A stretch of DNA of 64,000 nt from Agarophyton chilense (taxonomy: Eukaryota; Rhodophyta; Florideophyceae; Gracilariales; Gracilariaceae), in the NCBI GenBank assembly GCA_030374765.1, contig JARGXX010000105.1, positions 1,178,001-1,242,000 of the forward strand, given 5' to 3'. Within the stretch, counting starts at the first letter, position 1. Each line of letters begins with the position of its first letter. The translations under genes and the position numbers were made by a program. The notes below the pieces were generated by a model. It had not been told where the DNA came from. It did no database searches and saw only the letters and a list, made by a program, of their open reading frames with translations. This document shows, piece after piece, positions 54,157-64,000 of the stretch.

Positions 54157-55158
54157 ATGGGGGGAACAGCGTCACGTGCCAGTGAACTTTCGTCGTCAGA
54201 AGACCCACAGAACTCCTCCGATACATCCCTTTCCCAAGATTCGTACCCTGCGCTTGATATCGATGACCGAAACAACAGTACCACCGAACACATCGTTCCC
54301 ACCGAATTTAAGTGGAGTAATGGCGGCTACTCTGTGTATATAACTGGTGCGTGGGACGATTGGAGCCGAAAGACGCAGTTGAGTAGAACGCATCCAACAG
54401 AGTTCGCAACTGTATTGGCCCTACCTGTGGGAACTTTTCAGTACAAATTCATTGTTGATGGTAACTGGAAGTAAGTCATTGCAATCACTGTTTCTTCTTC
54501 GTATACCGGCTCGCCAACGAATTACACGGCCTGATCTAAAACTCCAAATAGCATTCGAAAGAAGAGAAACTCTAACCTTTATTTCTTTTATTCACAATCT
54601 CCTTATTCTCTTGTTTCAATATTTAAACGAAATAGGCACAATCCGTTGGATTCAACAGCCCGGGATCCACACGGAAATCTTAACAATGTAATCACCGTGT
54701 CAGCACAACCCCCCGAATACGATTCAAATGAACCACTTAACGTCGACGAGCTATCGAGATCACCGATGGAATCGTATAATTATACCATACTCGAGGAGGA
54801 AGATCACACAACAGAGGCACCAAGCCTGCCCAGAATACTCTCTAGCGCTCCGATCGACCGCAGACCGCGCGCACATCTGAGCGGTACAGATTTCGTGCGA
54901 TTGAACCATCTCTACCTAATTCATGGCGAATGCTCCTATGGACCGGGGCAGACTCGTACAATGGCCACGGAACGTCGTTTCAAAGACAAAGTGATCACCA
55001 CGGTTCTGTTGACAACGAGTGGAAGATTCGTTCCTGACAGTATGTCGGAACAGCCTTACGGCGGCGTACGATCACAACCCATTCCCATCCCCAATGCATC
55101 GGCAGAGGTCATGAGTGAATCCCATTCACTTCTCCTTGACGCACTGAACAACGTTTGA
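54157..55158 (+). CDS. AMPK/SnRK1 beta subunit
   Basis: Exon 1 is 54157-54470 and exon 2 is 54636-55158, with a 165-nt intron (GTAAGT donor, TAG acceptor) splitting the Lys codon of GNWKHNP; the product is 278 aa. Residues 2-6 (GGTAS) fit N-myristoylation, as in other beta subunits. The CBM48 glycogen-binding domain (about 48-125) has TEFKWSNGGYSVYITGAWDDW and FQYKFIVDGNWKHNP in its two halves. The C-terminal interaction domain (about 200-278) has LPRILSS, FVRLNHLYLIHG and VITTVLLTTSGRFV. The subunit bridges the kinase alpha and gamma subunits of the energy sensor. Order and spacing match the family. Confidence 0.92.
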
Positions 55159-55994
55159 GGTTGCAAGAGCTGATAAACATCGGATACTAATTAACTGGAC
55201 TTATGCACAGGCAAATGACTCCAAATAACGTACCCCCTGCTAGAGGCCTGATCCGCTTCGTAAACGGGTCCATCCCTTGCGTACCATAAACCAATGACCA
55301 AGAACTTGTATAGACAGCATCACGCCCGCGTAACACATTCCTCGTTGCGGAATCAGTCAGCCCCCACTTTGGATGACGGAGACAGGAGCTCTTTCTCTGC
55401 GGAAGAGTCGGGTGAACCATCAGGACTGCTTAGAAGTTTGGCGGCCATCAGTGCAACTGCTGGCAGCACAAACCACATTCCAAAAATTGTAATGCGAGAA
55501 CCACCGCGTGTTTTCCATGTTATCGGACCAAGAAAGCCCCAGGGCATTTCTTAAATGACCGAATTGGATAATGGTGCTCGGGGTGTCAGGTTGAGGGTCG
55601 TTAATGGAGAGCAGAGCTTTGGCCAATCTGCGATGTGAAATCTGCTGACGAAGGTAAAAGATCAACCGTTATTATCACCTCTTTCGGCCCTGATGTCTCG
55701 CGTTATTGACATATGAAGGTAGATTGTTACCCTTCGTAGATCTGGAAGCAAAACAAAAAGCCTGGAAAGTCGCTTAGGATTATCAGCACCCGTGACGTTA
55801 GGGTTCCTCTTCTTCCCGCGACCCATACAACTTGCCCTATAGAATGTGCGGGCATCTCGCTTGTAGCACGAAGGTAATAACGCTAACCGGAGGCAGTTTT
55901 TTTCATAGCCATTGAAAATAATTTGCCGATTTGCTCTGCTCATGTGCACCTCCACGCAGCATTGACCTACAGAATTTTGGCAAAACAAAACCGC
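55159..55994. other. Spacer with a possible small membrane-protein frame
   Basis: Two overlapping short frames exist. The minus-strand one is listed separately at 55353-55547. The plus-strand one (55294-55554, 86 aa) has no hydrophobic segment or motif. The rest shows nothing. Confidence 0.4.
55353..55547 (-). CDS. Hypothetical 64-aa single-pass membrane protein
   Basis: The frame starts at ATG 55547 (MPWGFLGPITWKTRGG), has one clear transmembrane segment (TIFGMWFVLPAVALMAAKLL) and a Ser/Glu-rich tail. This layout resembles small organelle membrane proteins, but I recognise no family. A plus-strand frame overlaps it completely, so one of the two is spurious. Confidence 0.3.
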   Translation of the reverse strand: MPWGFLGPITWKTRGGSRITIFGMWFVLPAVALMAAKLLSSPDGSPDSSAEKELLSPSSKVGAD

Positions 55995-56067
55995 AGTTCC
56001 TGCTGGGACTTGAACCCAGGCTTCAAGATTCAGAGTCTTGCGTGCTAACCAACTACACAACAGGAAC
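55995..56067 (-). tRNA. tRNA-Gln (anticodon CUG)
   Basis: The minus strand folds into a full cloverleaf without intron. The acceptor stem GTTCCTG pairs with CAGGAAC. The D arm is GTGTAGTTGGTTAGCAC. The anticodon arm is CAAGA-CTCTGAA-TCTTG with anticodon CTG. The T arm is CTGGG-TTCAAGT-CCCAG, and a discriminator T follows. TTTT runs just downstream fit polymerase III termination. The A and B box sequences (TGTAGTTGGTTA-like and GGTTCAAGTCC) are present. Confidence 0.97.
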
Positions 56068-57045
56068 AACCCCAGTTCGCTGTCATTATTTACAACAATT
56101 TATACACTACTATGTGTGCCTATTGTCTTGCTCGCGTTGGTTAGCCCAGCTAACCAATGAGAACACCATATATCCACGATGTTTCCGAGCATGTACAGTA
56201 CCTCTGTTTTCAAATCCAAGAAGGGCGGGCCAACCTCCTTCGCACAACCTTCAGATAGTCAGGGCCCCAATAAAGCTACACAACAGTTCTGTATAGCGTG
56301 CCCAGCAACCACGGAACCGTAGCCGTACCTCTCGAGATTGTCGGCTGAGAGAAATATCACGAAGTGGGCCTTTCTTTGTCTTACGTTTTCCGCTAAAGAC
56401 ACAGTTGACGAAGGGTTTGTTAACAAAGTATTTTCTACCTCACGCTCACATAAACGGTGAAATGAGGTGGAAAAGTCAGCGCTAAACCTCCGTCTTCATC
56501 AGATCCAATTGTCGCTCCTCTGGGGAACTCTATGGAAGCCCCCCGTCGTGGACTCCTTTGAAGTCCTTTTAGGGAAGATTCAGAGAAAACAGCCGCAGAA
56601 TCAACTTCCGACGGGAGGTTTGTCACCTGATGCTTTCGTGCAGCTACGCGGGAGTCTTTGCTCGACATACCACGTAGGCCCGCGACGGCCATCGGGAAGC
56701 CATCCGACTGCTCAGGCGAGGCACCCCCCATTCAAAAAATAGAAGCGAATACGTGCTTCCAAACTACCGGAAGTCCTGTTTTTGTCCATTTCTAACTTGA
56801 CTATTAGTTTGGCGGTGCAAACTCGAAGGTTGCAATCATGATATGCTTTGAAAAGAACGAACCAATCTATTTGAAACCTCGCTTTACAATTTGTCGATGC
56901 ACGGATTATATTCTTTTAGAATACCCTCGACTATAAAGATGAAAACGCGGACTGATATCCGCGAGTAAATGCGTCCAGTCTTCGCAGTACATCGCATTAA
57001 CTAGTCAATTCTCATCAGGTTTATATATATATATATATCTATATA

Positions 57046-57110
<65 letters not shown>

Positions 57111-57142
57111 CGTGAACCATTTTTCGCGCTAAACCTACAGTC
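56068..57142. other. Spacer with a 98-codon frame and a microsatellite
   Basis: A minus-strand ATG-started frame (56435-56731, 98 aa, Ser/Gly/Arg-rich) has no recognisable motif. A TA/CT repeat lies at 57021-57107. Nothing else is seen. Confidence 0.4.
57021..57107. repeat. (TA)n(CT)n compound microsatellite
   Basis: About 28 bases of TA-type repeat pass into about 55 bases of almost perfect CT repeat, just beyond the 3' end of the cupin gene. Confidence 0.95.
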
Positions 57143-57677
57143 TTAGATTTTTTGTCCAAAAGTAAAATGCTTATGAACTGCTTCACGAACTTCCCAAGTA
57201 CATGACATATTCTTTGGGAAATAGGCAATGTCGCCTGCTTTCACATCTGTGATATGTACAAAAGAAAACGTCAGCTTTCTTTTGTTGAACGCATCAGCGC
57301 TCCCAAGGTCCGTGTGTTCCAAAGATTTCGAATTTCGTGAACTTACCCATTTTCTCACTCCCATCGTCAGGAATAACAGTAAAGTCTCCATTCATCACCA
57401 GACAAACTTCGTCATCTGAATACATCCACGGAAACGTGCTTGGTTCACATCCCCACGTGTCCCATGACCGACAGCCGAGTTTGTCGATTGTTTTTTCGTC
57501 CGCGTTCTTGATAAGACGCATCCCAGCACCCTTTTCAACAATTGTCGCGCTCATAGCTAATGACTTTCGAACGAAAGTTGCCTGATTGGCTCTTGTAAAC
57601 CTATGTGACTTCTGAGTGCAAACGAGTTTCTTCTGACCCTTGCTGCTCAACCCAGCCGGCGCCGCAACAAATGCCAT
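57143..57677 (-). CDS. Plastid-targeted cupin (EutQ-like, cupin_3)
   Basis: Exon 1 is 57677-57347 and exon 2 is 57246-57143, with a 100-nt GTAAGT/CAG intron; the product is 144 aa. The start (MAFVAAPAGLSSKGQKKLV, about 45 residues) looks like a plastid transit peptide. The cupin core has WDTWGCEPSTFPWMYSDDEV, CLVMNGDFTVIPDDGSEKM, then after the splice DVKAGDIAYFPKNMSCTWEV and HKHFTF. This layout (W.cepg.f.w.y...E...vl.G.v.v...dG, GD...fP.gm...W.v) is typical of the small cupin_3 proteins of plants and cyanobacteria, whose substrate is generally unknown. It diverges from the kinase gene. Confidence 0.85.
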
Positions 57678-58050
57678 CCAAGCGTCCGCAAACTGGAGAG
57701 TTTCGGGAAAAGATTGAACCGTGTTTGAAAAGCAAACTCCTCGACAGATTGGAAGGAAACGCTTGCGTGAAGGGAAACGCTGAGGAAACGAGCGGACTGC
57801 TTTCTCCCGGAGATGAAAGCTCTGCTGATAGCAACTTTACATGGTTTCGCCACCAGACACAGCAAAATAAAAACAATCTCAATTGCATCCCAAATTGTGT
57901 CATACGAATCTCCGAAACTGTCCACAGCTTTCATCATGAAAGATTTACGCCCTACCTCCACCCAGCGAGAATTCGCATCTTTCTTCCCTACTTCGAGAAA
58001 TCACTAGCGACTTTGAGCCGCGATCACCCCTATTTGCGGAGTTATTCAGC
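57678..58050. promoter_or_regulatory. Short divergent promoter region, cupin and kinase
   Basis: The 373 bases lie between the start codons of two putative plastid-related genes on opposite strands. This compactness suggests shared or overlapping promoters. A plus-strand frame across it is considered non-coding. Confidence 0.45.
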
Positions 58051-59814
58051 ATGTGTGCGTTCGACCCTCAGGGCGACCAAAAACGGATGGGAAATCCCGA
58101 CTTTGTCAATACACAGAAAGCTACAGCATTAGCTTTTCAAATACCGGTACCAGTCTCTCGCTATATATCTTTCTGCACATCGACAAAATGCATGCATCGA
58201 AAGGGTCAGGCAGTGAAGCGGCCGCGAACCTCTTTGCATCGTCGTGTGCGTCTTTCATCTTCGTTCGAGCGAGACGATTTGATCAATGACTACCGAATCA
58301 TAGATGTAATTGGACGCGGAACAACGGGTCTCACTTACGAAGCTGTGGCAACAAAAGGCCCATATCGTTCAACGCGATTAGCCTTGAAAGCTCTTTCAGT
58401 GCGCTCATTAACAACATGGAAAACACTTGACCTCTTTCAAAGAGAGGCCAGAACCCTAAAGTCCCTCTCTCACCCATCCATTCCAGATTATGTGGACTTT
58501 TTCGAGCACGAAACAGATGCAGATATTTCGTACATTCTGGTTCAGAAAAAAGCCCGAGGAACGTCATTACAGACTCTCATAGATGAAGGTTATCGATTCT
58601 CAACGGAGGATGTCAAGCAGACATTTGTCAAGCTTCTAGAAGTCCTTTCCTATCTGGCATCTCTTAATCCCCCAGTTCTTCATTGTGATGTAAAGCCGGC
58701 AAACATTATCGTAGATCTTAAGAATCCAGAAGTGGCTCTTTCATTAGTTGACTTCGGTGGTGTGAGAACAGGAATAACAACAACGCCTGGTTCTACTTTA
58801 ATCGGAACTTACGGCTTTATGGCTCCTGAGCAATTCACTGGACTCGCAGACGTGCGTAGCGATATGTATGCTGCGGCTGCTACAATTCTTTGCATGCTAA
58901 CAGCCCAGCCACCGTCTGCATTACCCCAAAAACGTCTCAAGATAGACTTACCAGCAGTGATTCCGAAGAGAGAGCAAGCGAAACTTGGAAGTATTTATTC
59001 GGTGATGGCTAAACTCTTAGAACCAGCACCGGAAGATCGATTTGACAGCCCATCGGAAGCCTTAGCAGCTTTGAACGGCGTCGATAGCGATCGAGAGCTT
59101 GCGACCGGTCCCGTTCCAAATGTATTCAAGGAGCATTCGTCTCTCAGCCCGGAAGATGTAGCTTCTCTCCGGGAAGCACTCGCAACTATGAATTCAAGTG
59201 AGCCTAGATCGAATGCGTTGCAAATGCTGTCGTTATTAACAGGGCGACGATTACGACGCCGGAAGCCGGCTGGATCCCGGATAGTTCTAGAGCGCGACCG
59301 TAACAACAGACTGCTATTTATCTCAATACCTCCGAAGGGTTTATCAAGCGAGGCATTGTCGCGAGGAGCTTTCACCGTCGCGTGGACGACTTTCACGGCA
59401 TTTTGGACGTTTGGGGTGATTACAGGAGGAGCACCGATAGTTTTCTCGCTGTTCAGCCTTCCATTTTGGGCTGCGGGTTATCGCTTTGCTCGGAGCACTG
59501 CAGATGAAGTGACTGGTTCTACAGACATTTTGATGAGCTTTGGGGGTGGGGAACGAAAGGTTTTCTACTTTGGAATATCTTCCAAGAGTGCTCTTGGAAA
59601 AGGGTTTTTTGTCGAGGGCGATTCACGGGACCTTGACGGGGCTTTCATGGAAACAGAAATGTATGTAAATGGTCGGCCTGTTGCTGAGTTAGTCTTGAAG
59701 GAAGGGACCAGAAGGCACGCATTTGGCGGTGCGCTGGATCCAGTTGAGCAAGAATGGCTACGCGACGAGATCAATAATTTCATTGGAAGCCAAAACGGAA
59801 GGGCTTTTCTTTAG
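58051..59814 (+). CDS. Ser/Thr kinase with C-terminal membrane domain, probably plastid
   Basis: The 587-aa intronless product has a basic N terminus (residues 1-75, transit-peptide-like) and a kinase domain at about 80-345. Visible motifs are IDVIGRGTTGLTYEA (glycine loop), RLALKALSV (ATP Lys), LHCDVKPANIIVD near residue 215 (catalytic loop with Cys instead of the usual Arg), LVDFGGVRTG (DFG) and TYGFMAPEQFTG (APE). The HCD loop and 'MAPEQ' are common in cyanobacterial Spk kinases. After a linker, a hydrophobic hairpin (AFWTFGVITGGAPIVFSLFS, then LPFWAAGYRFA) at about 450-490 gives two membrane passes, followed by a soluble tail. Membrane-linked plastid signalling is an inference. Confidence 0.88.
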   Translation: MCAFDPQGDQKRMGNPDFVNTQKATALAFQIPVPVSRYISFCTSTKCMHRKGQAVKRPRTSLHRRVRLSSSFERDDLINDYRIIDVIGRGTTGLTYEAVATKGPYRSTRLALKALSVRSLTTWKTLDLFQREARTLKSLSHPSIPDYVDFFEHETDADISYILVQKKARGTSLQTLIDEGYRFSTEDVKQTFVKLLEVLSYLASLNPPVLHCDVKPANIIVDLKNPEVALSLVDFGGVRTGITTTPGSTLIGTYGFMAPEQFTGLADVRSDMYAAAATILCMLTAQPPSALPQKRLKIDLPAVIPKREQAKLGSIYSVMAKLLEPAPEDRFDSPSEALAALNGVDSDRELATGPVPNVFKEHSSLSPEDVASLREALATMNSSEPRSNALQMLSLLTGRRLRRRKPAGSRIVLERDRNNRLLFISIPPKGLSSEALSRGAFTVAWTTFTAFWTFGVITGGAPIVFSLFSLPFWAAGYRFARSTADEVTGSTDILMSFGGGERKVFYFGISSKSALGKGFFVEGDSRDLDGAFMETEMYVNGRPVAELVLKEGTRRHAFGGALDPVEQEWLRDEINNFIGSQNGRAFL

Positions 59815-62800
59815 AATGCATGTGCAGTTGTAAACCAGTAAAAATGCCATCGCTGACATTTCTAAATACACTTCTCCATTCTTGAAAGCCCTAGAGAGGA
59901 AGAAACTCCAGTTCGTAACCCTATGTTGCTTCGCAGCTCCGATTAAAGACTGACTCTAAATCAGATTGAGTATCACTGGCATCGGTGCCGCCTAGATAAA
60001 GGAAAGTTGCTTTGGCCTTCCTAGCAACGTAATGCGATGTACAAAGCTCATCGTCGAGTTCTCTCCCCCTCTGCCGATCAGTTTCAGAGAGGTTGAATGA
60101 AGCAACAAATTTGGAGGGGAAGGACAGATGAAGTAAAAGTCGACGTAGTACCGTTCATGATGCAAACCGTGTTTCCGCTATCTGAAGAAATGCTTTTGAG
60201 GCCGGACGAAGGTATTCGAATTTTCACACACTATCAAGCAATTGTGACGGTCGTACAAGGTAATCTGAAACCTCGGCCCGCAAGTTGCAATGCAGTACCT
60301 AGCCGGCCCTGATCAAAACTCCGGTAGAGAATCTGTAATCTGCATCGGAAGGATTCCAAGCCATTGCCGAGTTGTTAAAAATGAAACCAGTGACCAGCGT
60401 GAAAGAGGTGGGTTCAAATACCACTCTGCAGATAAGATAAGGTTTCGGTTCAATTGCCACTTTGGAGACAAGATAAGGTTCCGATGGAATATTGGACGTC
60501 CAGAGTGCGTTTTCGTCGGCCACGAAAAGCCGGAGACTTCTATAGCATGCGTCTTCGTGTTTTCAGACGAAAAGGACGCGTTAAGAACCGAAGTCTAACT
60601 TGTCCAACTCGACATGATCCAGAACAGTTATTGCTCTTTCAAAGGAAAGAAAACTTTCTTCAATAGTTCGTTTCGGAAGATAAAACTATATTTATCTTTG
60701 AAGAAGTATGTCAATTCCTCGTAATGAAGGGATTGGATAAACACCGCAAATATCATTACCGTTTCCCAATTTATAGCGTTGAGAATAGATATATCCAGTT
60801 ATGTTACACTCACAGAGCTACGATTAAGCCCTACTAAAACACGATTAGATCTCTATGGCATTTGTTGGTTGAACTTTTTTTACCATTATATTTACCAAGG
60901 CTTGTGCCGCAAATGAGGTACGTTCGAAACCAGGGATGAAACTAAATCGATTGAATTGCAATCGATTACAATCCAATATTGCAAATCACGATCGCTCACA
61001 CCAGAGAAGAATGCAATTGGATTGAAGTGAGTAACAGATAATGCAACCTGATTTCTCTGCAGTGAAGGATATTGTATTCGTCGAAACGATTCCAGGAAAG
61101 AATAATCCCCTTTCGCTCTGGTTGATTCAATCATTTGGCAGCGAAGCTTGTGGTAAAGTACTCGTCGGCTGACCATGCCTGACGGTTGATTCAAACGGTT
61201 TGAATGAAAAAGTACAACGAGAAAGCAACACGGACGACAGCCAAACGGTTGCTGAATGCGAACTCTAGTGACATGTGATAAAAAAAAGGCATCTTTATGA
61301 AGGGAAAGCAGAAGATATAGATGGAATGAGGTAATGATAAATCAACAAGATCGATCGAGAAGACTGCACATAAGTAACCTCGTAACGCAGACTAGAATTT
61401 CCTTTGAAACAAAATCGCAGCAAGTGATATTCAACAAAAGGACACCATGGCCTTCTCAATGAAGGCTGGTTGAACGCATTCTTAGGCGGGTATAAGTATA
61501 TTTCAGGAACCAGCATGTGTTACTGTCGTCGCCATCTTTTGGGTGTGACACGGTGGACCAAACTTGACAATTAACTTCGGCCAAAATAAAGCTTTCCGCA
61601 GCTGATAGACCCAAATAGATGAAGTTGATACATTCTTTCTTGATCTTCTTGAAACGGCGTGCCCCCAAAGACCTTTTTCAACAGTTACTAGAAATCAGAC
61701 ACCCTTGTTTTCAGTTAAAAACTCCGGACGTATAAAGAATTTTTCAGCTTTCTTTCTTTTGCATTATCCAAACAAAAGCATTTCTAATACTTATAAAGCT
61801 TCCAGAGGAGAAATTATAACGAAAAAACAAGCGTTCACTCTTCATGAAGTTGGTATTTTGCAGGAACCATTACGCGGTACCATTGGGACAACTTTTCGTT
61901 TAGTGCTAGTTCTTAGTTTGCAAACCCATCTCAATGACCGTGAAAGGCTTTTTCATCTGTAGAGCTCCCATAAAAGATCCAGTAACGTTGAAACAAACAG
62001 ACCGTCTTTCGACTACGCCGGAAACTCTTAAACCGATACTACGGGCTGACAAGAGGTGTTTTGTTTAGCATGAAACGTTTTAATGGTGTTCCGTACTGCA
62101 GTAAATGCGTCAAATATTTTTGTTATTTAAAGAGTTGCTCTTCAAGCAGTTGTTGCCTCAATGAACAAAAGATGGCAAATGTCTCTCTTTTTAATAAAAA
62201 TGATTGGCTCGAAGCCATACAGAAGAGTTCACTTGGGAGTAAGAAATTTATTAAGGCCTTCTGAGCGAAAACGTGTAGACTTTAGAGCTTTAAAGAGATC
62301 TTATACCTCTGAAATGAACGTTACACGCATTAAAATTCGAACGATACTACTGTGTGGTTTTACTTTACTCGAATCGCTGCTATCAGCGTTTAAACGGAGC
62401 AAAGCTGCGATTAAGAATAAGACGACTATGAATATTGATACTAAAGCGCCATTATGGCTTTTGGCGCTAGCGATGGTATAGAAAGTGCAGATCTTACTGA
62501 GACTTCTTACAAATTTGTTCTAGCATTTCTGAAATACTTTACACATTTAGTAGACCTAGACGCACATTTCTACACTTCAACCCACAACGGATCTTTTAAT
62601 CTCCAGACTCGCCCGCCGCTTGAGCCGAGAACTAAGCCTAAGGCCACATATCCGAGAGCTATATAAAAACGCTTTTAAAATATCCAACGAATCCAACACT
62701 CCTACAGACACCACATAACAACCACTTATAGCACCTTCAACTATTACATATTCAAAACCATGTAACATTTGAGATGCACGTTAAATCGAACGATCAAAAC

Positions 62801-63460
62801 CTATTAAAGTCGATATACGGCATTCATAAGCCATTGTTGGTACTGCATTAGAAAAAGGGATATTATGAGAACAATACTTGAGTGAAAGAATGTAAATTGA
62901 GACTAATTTTCTAACACTGTATTTCTGTACACTTGCACGGTGTGATCACCAAATATTTTATTCGTTAATTTTAAAATAACTATCTTGTGGCTTGGCTCCG
63001 GGTAAGGAAGGCAGAGACCAACTATCAACAAAACGTACCACCATCTTGGCTTTCGCTAGGAATACTAAATTCGATATATACTAATAAGCAACTATAGCCT
63101 TTGTGCTAATCTCATCGGAGCTATAACTCTTGTTCCGATTATATCCATTGCTATGAACAGTTCACCGCTTCTTTATTGTTTGTTTTGTGTGTTTTTGTTT
63201 TTGTTTTGTTGTTTGTTTGTGAGTACACAAGGAATGTAGATGAAATTTCGTGTGTCTTGCGTACTGCCATACATGAAAAATTATCTCATGTTTACACGTA
63301 TCATTCTTTACATCAGGCTTTCCTGATCATTCTTTTTAACATACTTTATTGAAAAACAGTCACCTTCAAGACGAAGCCCGCTTCTGGCGGTGTTTCCTGT
63401 GGATATTTATCCGCTATCAAGTACGCTACAGTTTCTAGTTGAATACCAAAATCCACCATC
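59815..63460. other. AT-rich region without recognisable gene
   Basis: Short frames such as 60097-60312, 60892-61194 and 61705-61962 show no motifs. A 36-bp imperfect tandem duplication lies at about 60412-60483. A T/G-rich low-complexity stretch (TTTTGTTTG words) lies at 63170-63225. I see no RNA gene. Confidence 0.45.
60412..60483. repeat. Two-copy imperfect tandem repeat of about 36 bp
   Basis: Each copy contains GGTTCAA, CCACT and AGATAAGATAAGGTT-like words. The two copies differ at several positions. Confidence 0.75.
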
Positions 63461-64000
63461 ATGGAATCCGACGAAGCACACAAATTTCTAAAGCTCAAAA
63501 ACAAAAACCATGCTATCTCATATCTAGCTCTTGAAAAGTACGCAACCACAATCAAAGTCCTTCCACACCTGCGAAGAAACCCCAAGATTCCCACAGAAGC
63601 TTCACAAATCATTCTATTCAATTCTAAACAGAATCGCATACTCTCTGCTGTTCTTCGCAGAGTCTCCATCGAAATCCGTGGTCTACTTCTAGTACCAGAA
63701 TTAGACACCACCCCCTAAAATCTAATCCAGAAGATCTTCCAGCACATCAACCACTCGAAAAAAGAGGATCACTAGTTTAAAAAAACTGAAGCCGAAAACA
63801 TTGAACGCAAAACCGACATTATTGACGATTTTCTTGCCGAACACAAGCAATTGATACTAGTCCATATACTATTCAACAAGCCCGATTCTATCAAGACCGT
63901 TACCAGAGTACTCAAATCTGTGAAAGCTCTTTACCACCCAACACACACACCAACAAAATCAACTTTAACACCGCATCGAATCACCGGGCACAACGGAGCA
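63461..64000 (+). pseudogene. Possible SNF7/CHMP7-like ESCRT-III gene, broken, runs off the window
   Basis: A frame from ATG 63461 is interrupted by TAA 63716-63718 and TAG 63773-63775 and then stays open to the window end. It reads FLKLKNKNHAISYLALEKY, then ILSAVLRRVSIEIRGLLLVP and ELDTTP. The helical pattern and words recall the SNF7 domain of CHMP7-type proteins, which remodel membranes at the nuclear envelope and endosomes. The match is by eye and weak. The part beyond the second stop (TEAENIERKTDIIDDFLAEH) is also helical. Confidence 0.3.

Noticed and set aside
57605..58132. 175-codon plus-strand frame over the cupin start and kinase start
   Set aside because: It overlaps two well-supported genes in other frames and the shared promoter; judged a shadow.

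Overview
The window looks like nuclear DNA of a photosynthetic eukaryote, most probably a multicellular red alga. The genes are compact, with no intron or one short GT-AG intron (about 95-165 nt). They alternate in strand and sit in convergent or divergent pairs. Several products look plastid-targeted: a 269-aa protein with a red-algal-type presequence, a small cupin, and a Ser/Thr kinase with a cyanobacterial-style HCD catalytic loop. Fragments of plastid FabI and NFU genes are also present. The organism assignment is an inference; no marker gene here proves it.

Region 1 (1 to about 28.1 kb) is a decayed transposon and pseudogene zone. A Ty3/Gypsy-type element (1-5560, minus strand, left end outside the window) abuts the pol end of a second, related Gypsy element (5561-9639) and seems to have inserted into it. 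A solo LTR related to the first element lies at 10312-10783. Then comes a run of broken host genes: a FabI C-terminal piece, a mitoribosomal mS34-like gene with one stop, an NFU C-terminal piece fused to a Copia remnant, a HOOK-like coiled-coil gene with internal stops, a phytanoyl-CoA-dioxygenase-like exon and a DNA-methyltransferase-like gene. A DIRS-like retroelement (gag, RT-RNase H, tyrosine recombinase) with dead catalytic sites closes the region.

Region 2 (28.9 to about 40.2 kb) is dense in housekeeping genes: RPB5 (+), exportin-1/CRM1 (-), a GNOM/GBF-type ARF-GEF (+) and prefoldin subunit 3 (-). A long hairpin lies between the convergent RPB5 and CRM1 genes.

Region 3 (40.2-44.3 kb) has no recognisable gene. 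Region 4 (44.3-59.8 kb) is gene-rich again: an SCP-like CTD phosphatase (-), a plastid-targeted protein of unknown family with an internal two-fold repeat (+), a Tra2-like SR splicing factor (-), the mitochondrial Fe-S scaffold ISCU (+), an AMPK/SnRK beta subunit (+), tRNA-Gln(CUG) (-), the cupin (-) and the membrane kinase (+). Region 5 (59.8-64 kb) is AT-rich and almost empty, ending in an open frame that weakly resembles an ESCRT-III (CHMP7-like) protein.

The intact genes cover transcription (RPB5, CTD phosphatase), splicing (Tra2), nuclear export (CRM1), vesicle traffic (ARF-GEF), protein folding (prefoldin), Fe-S assembly (ISCU) and energy signalling (AMPK beta). They form no obvious joint pathway. 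The broken plastid and mitochondrial genes suggest that region 1 collects duplicated gene pieces among transposons.
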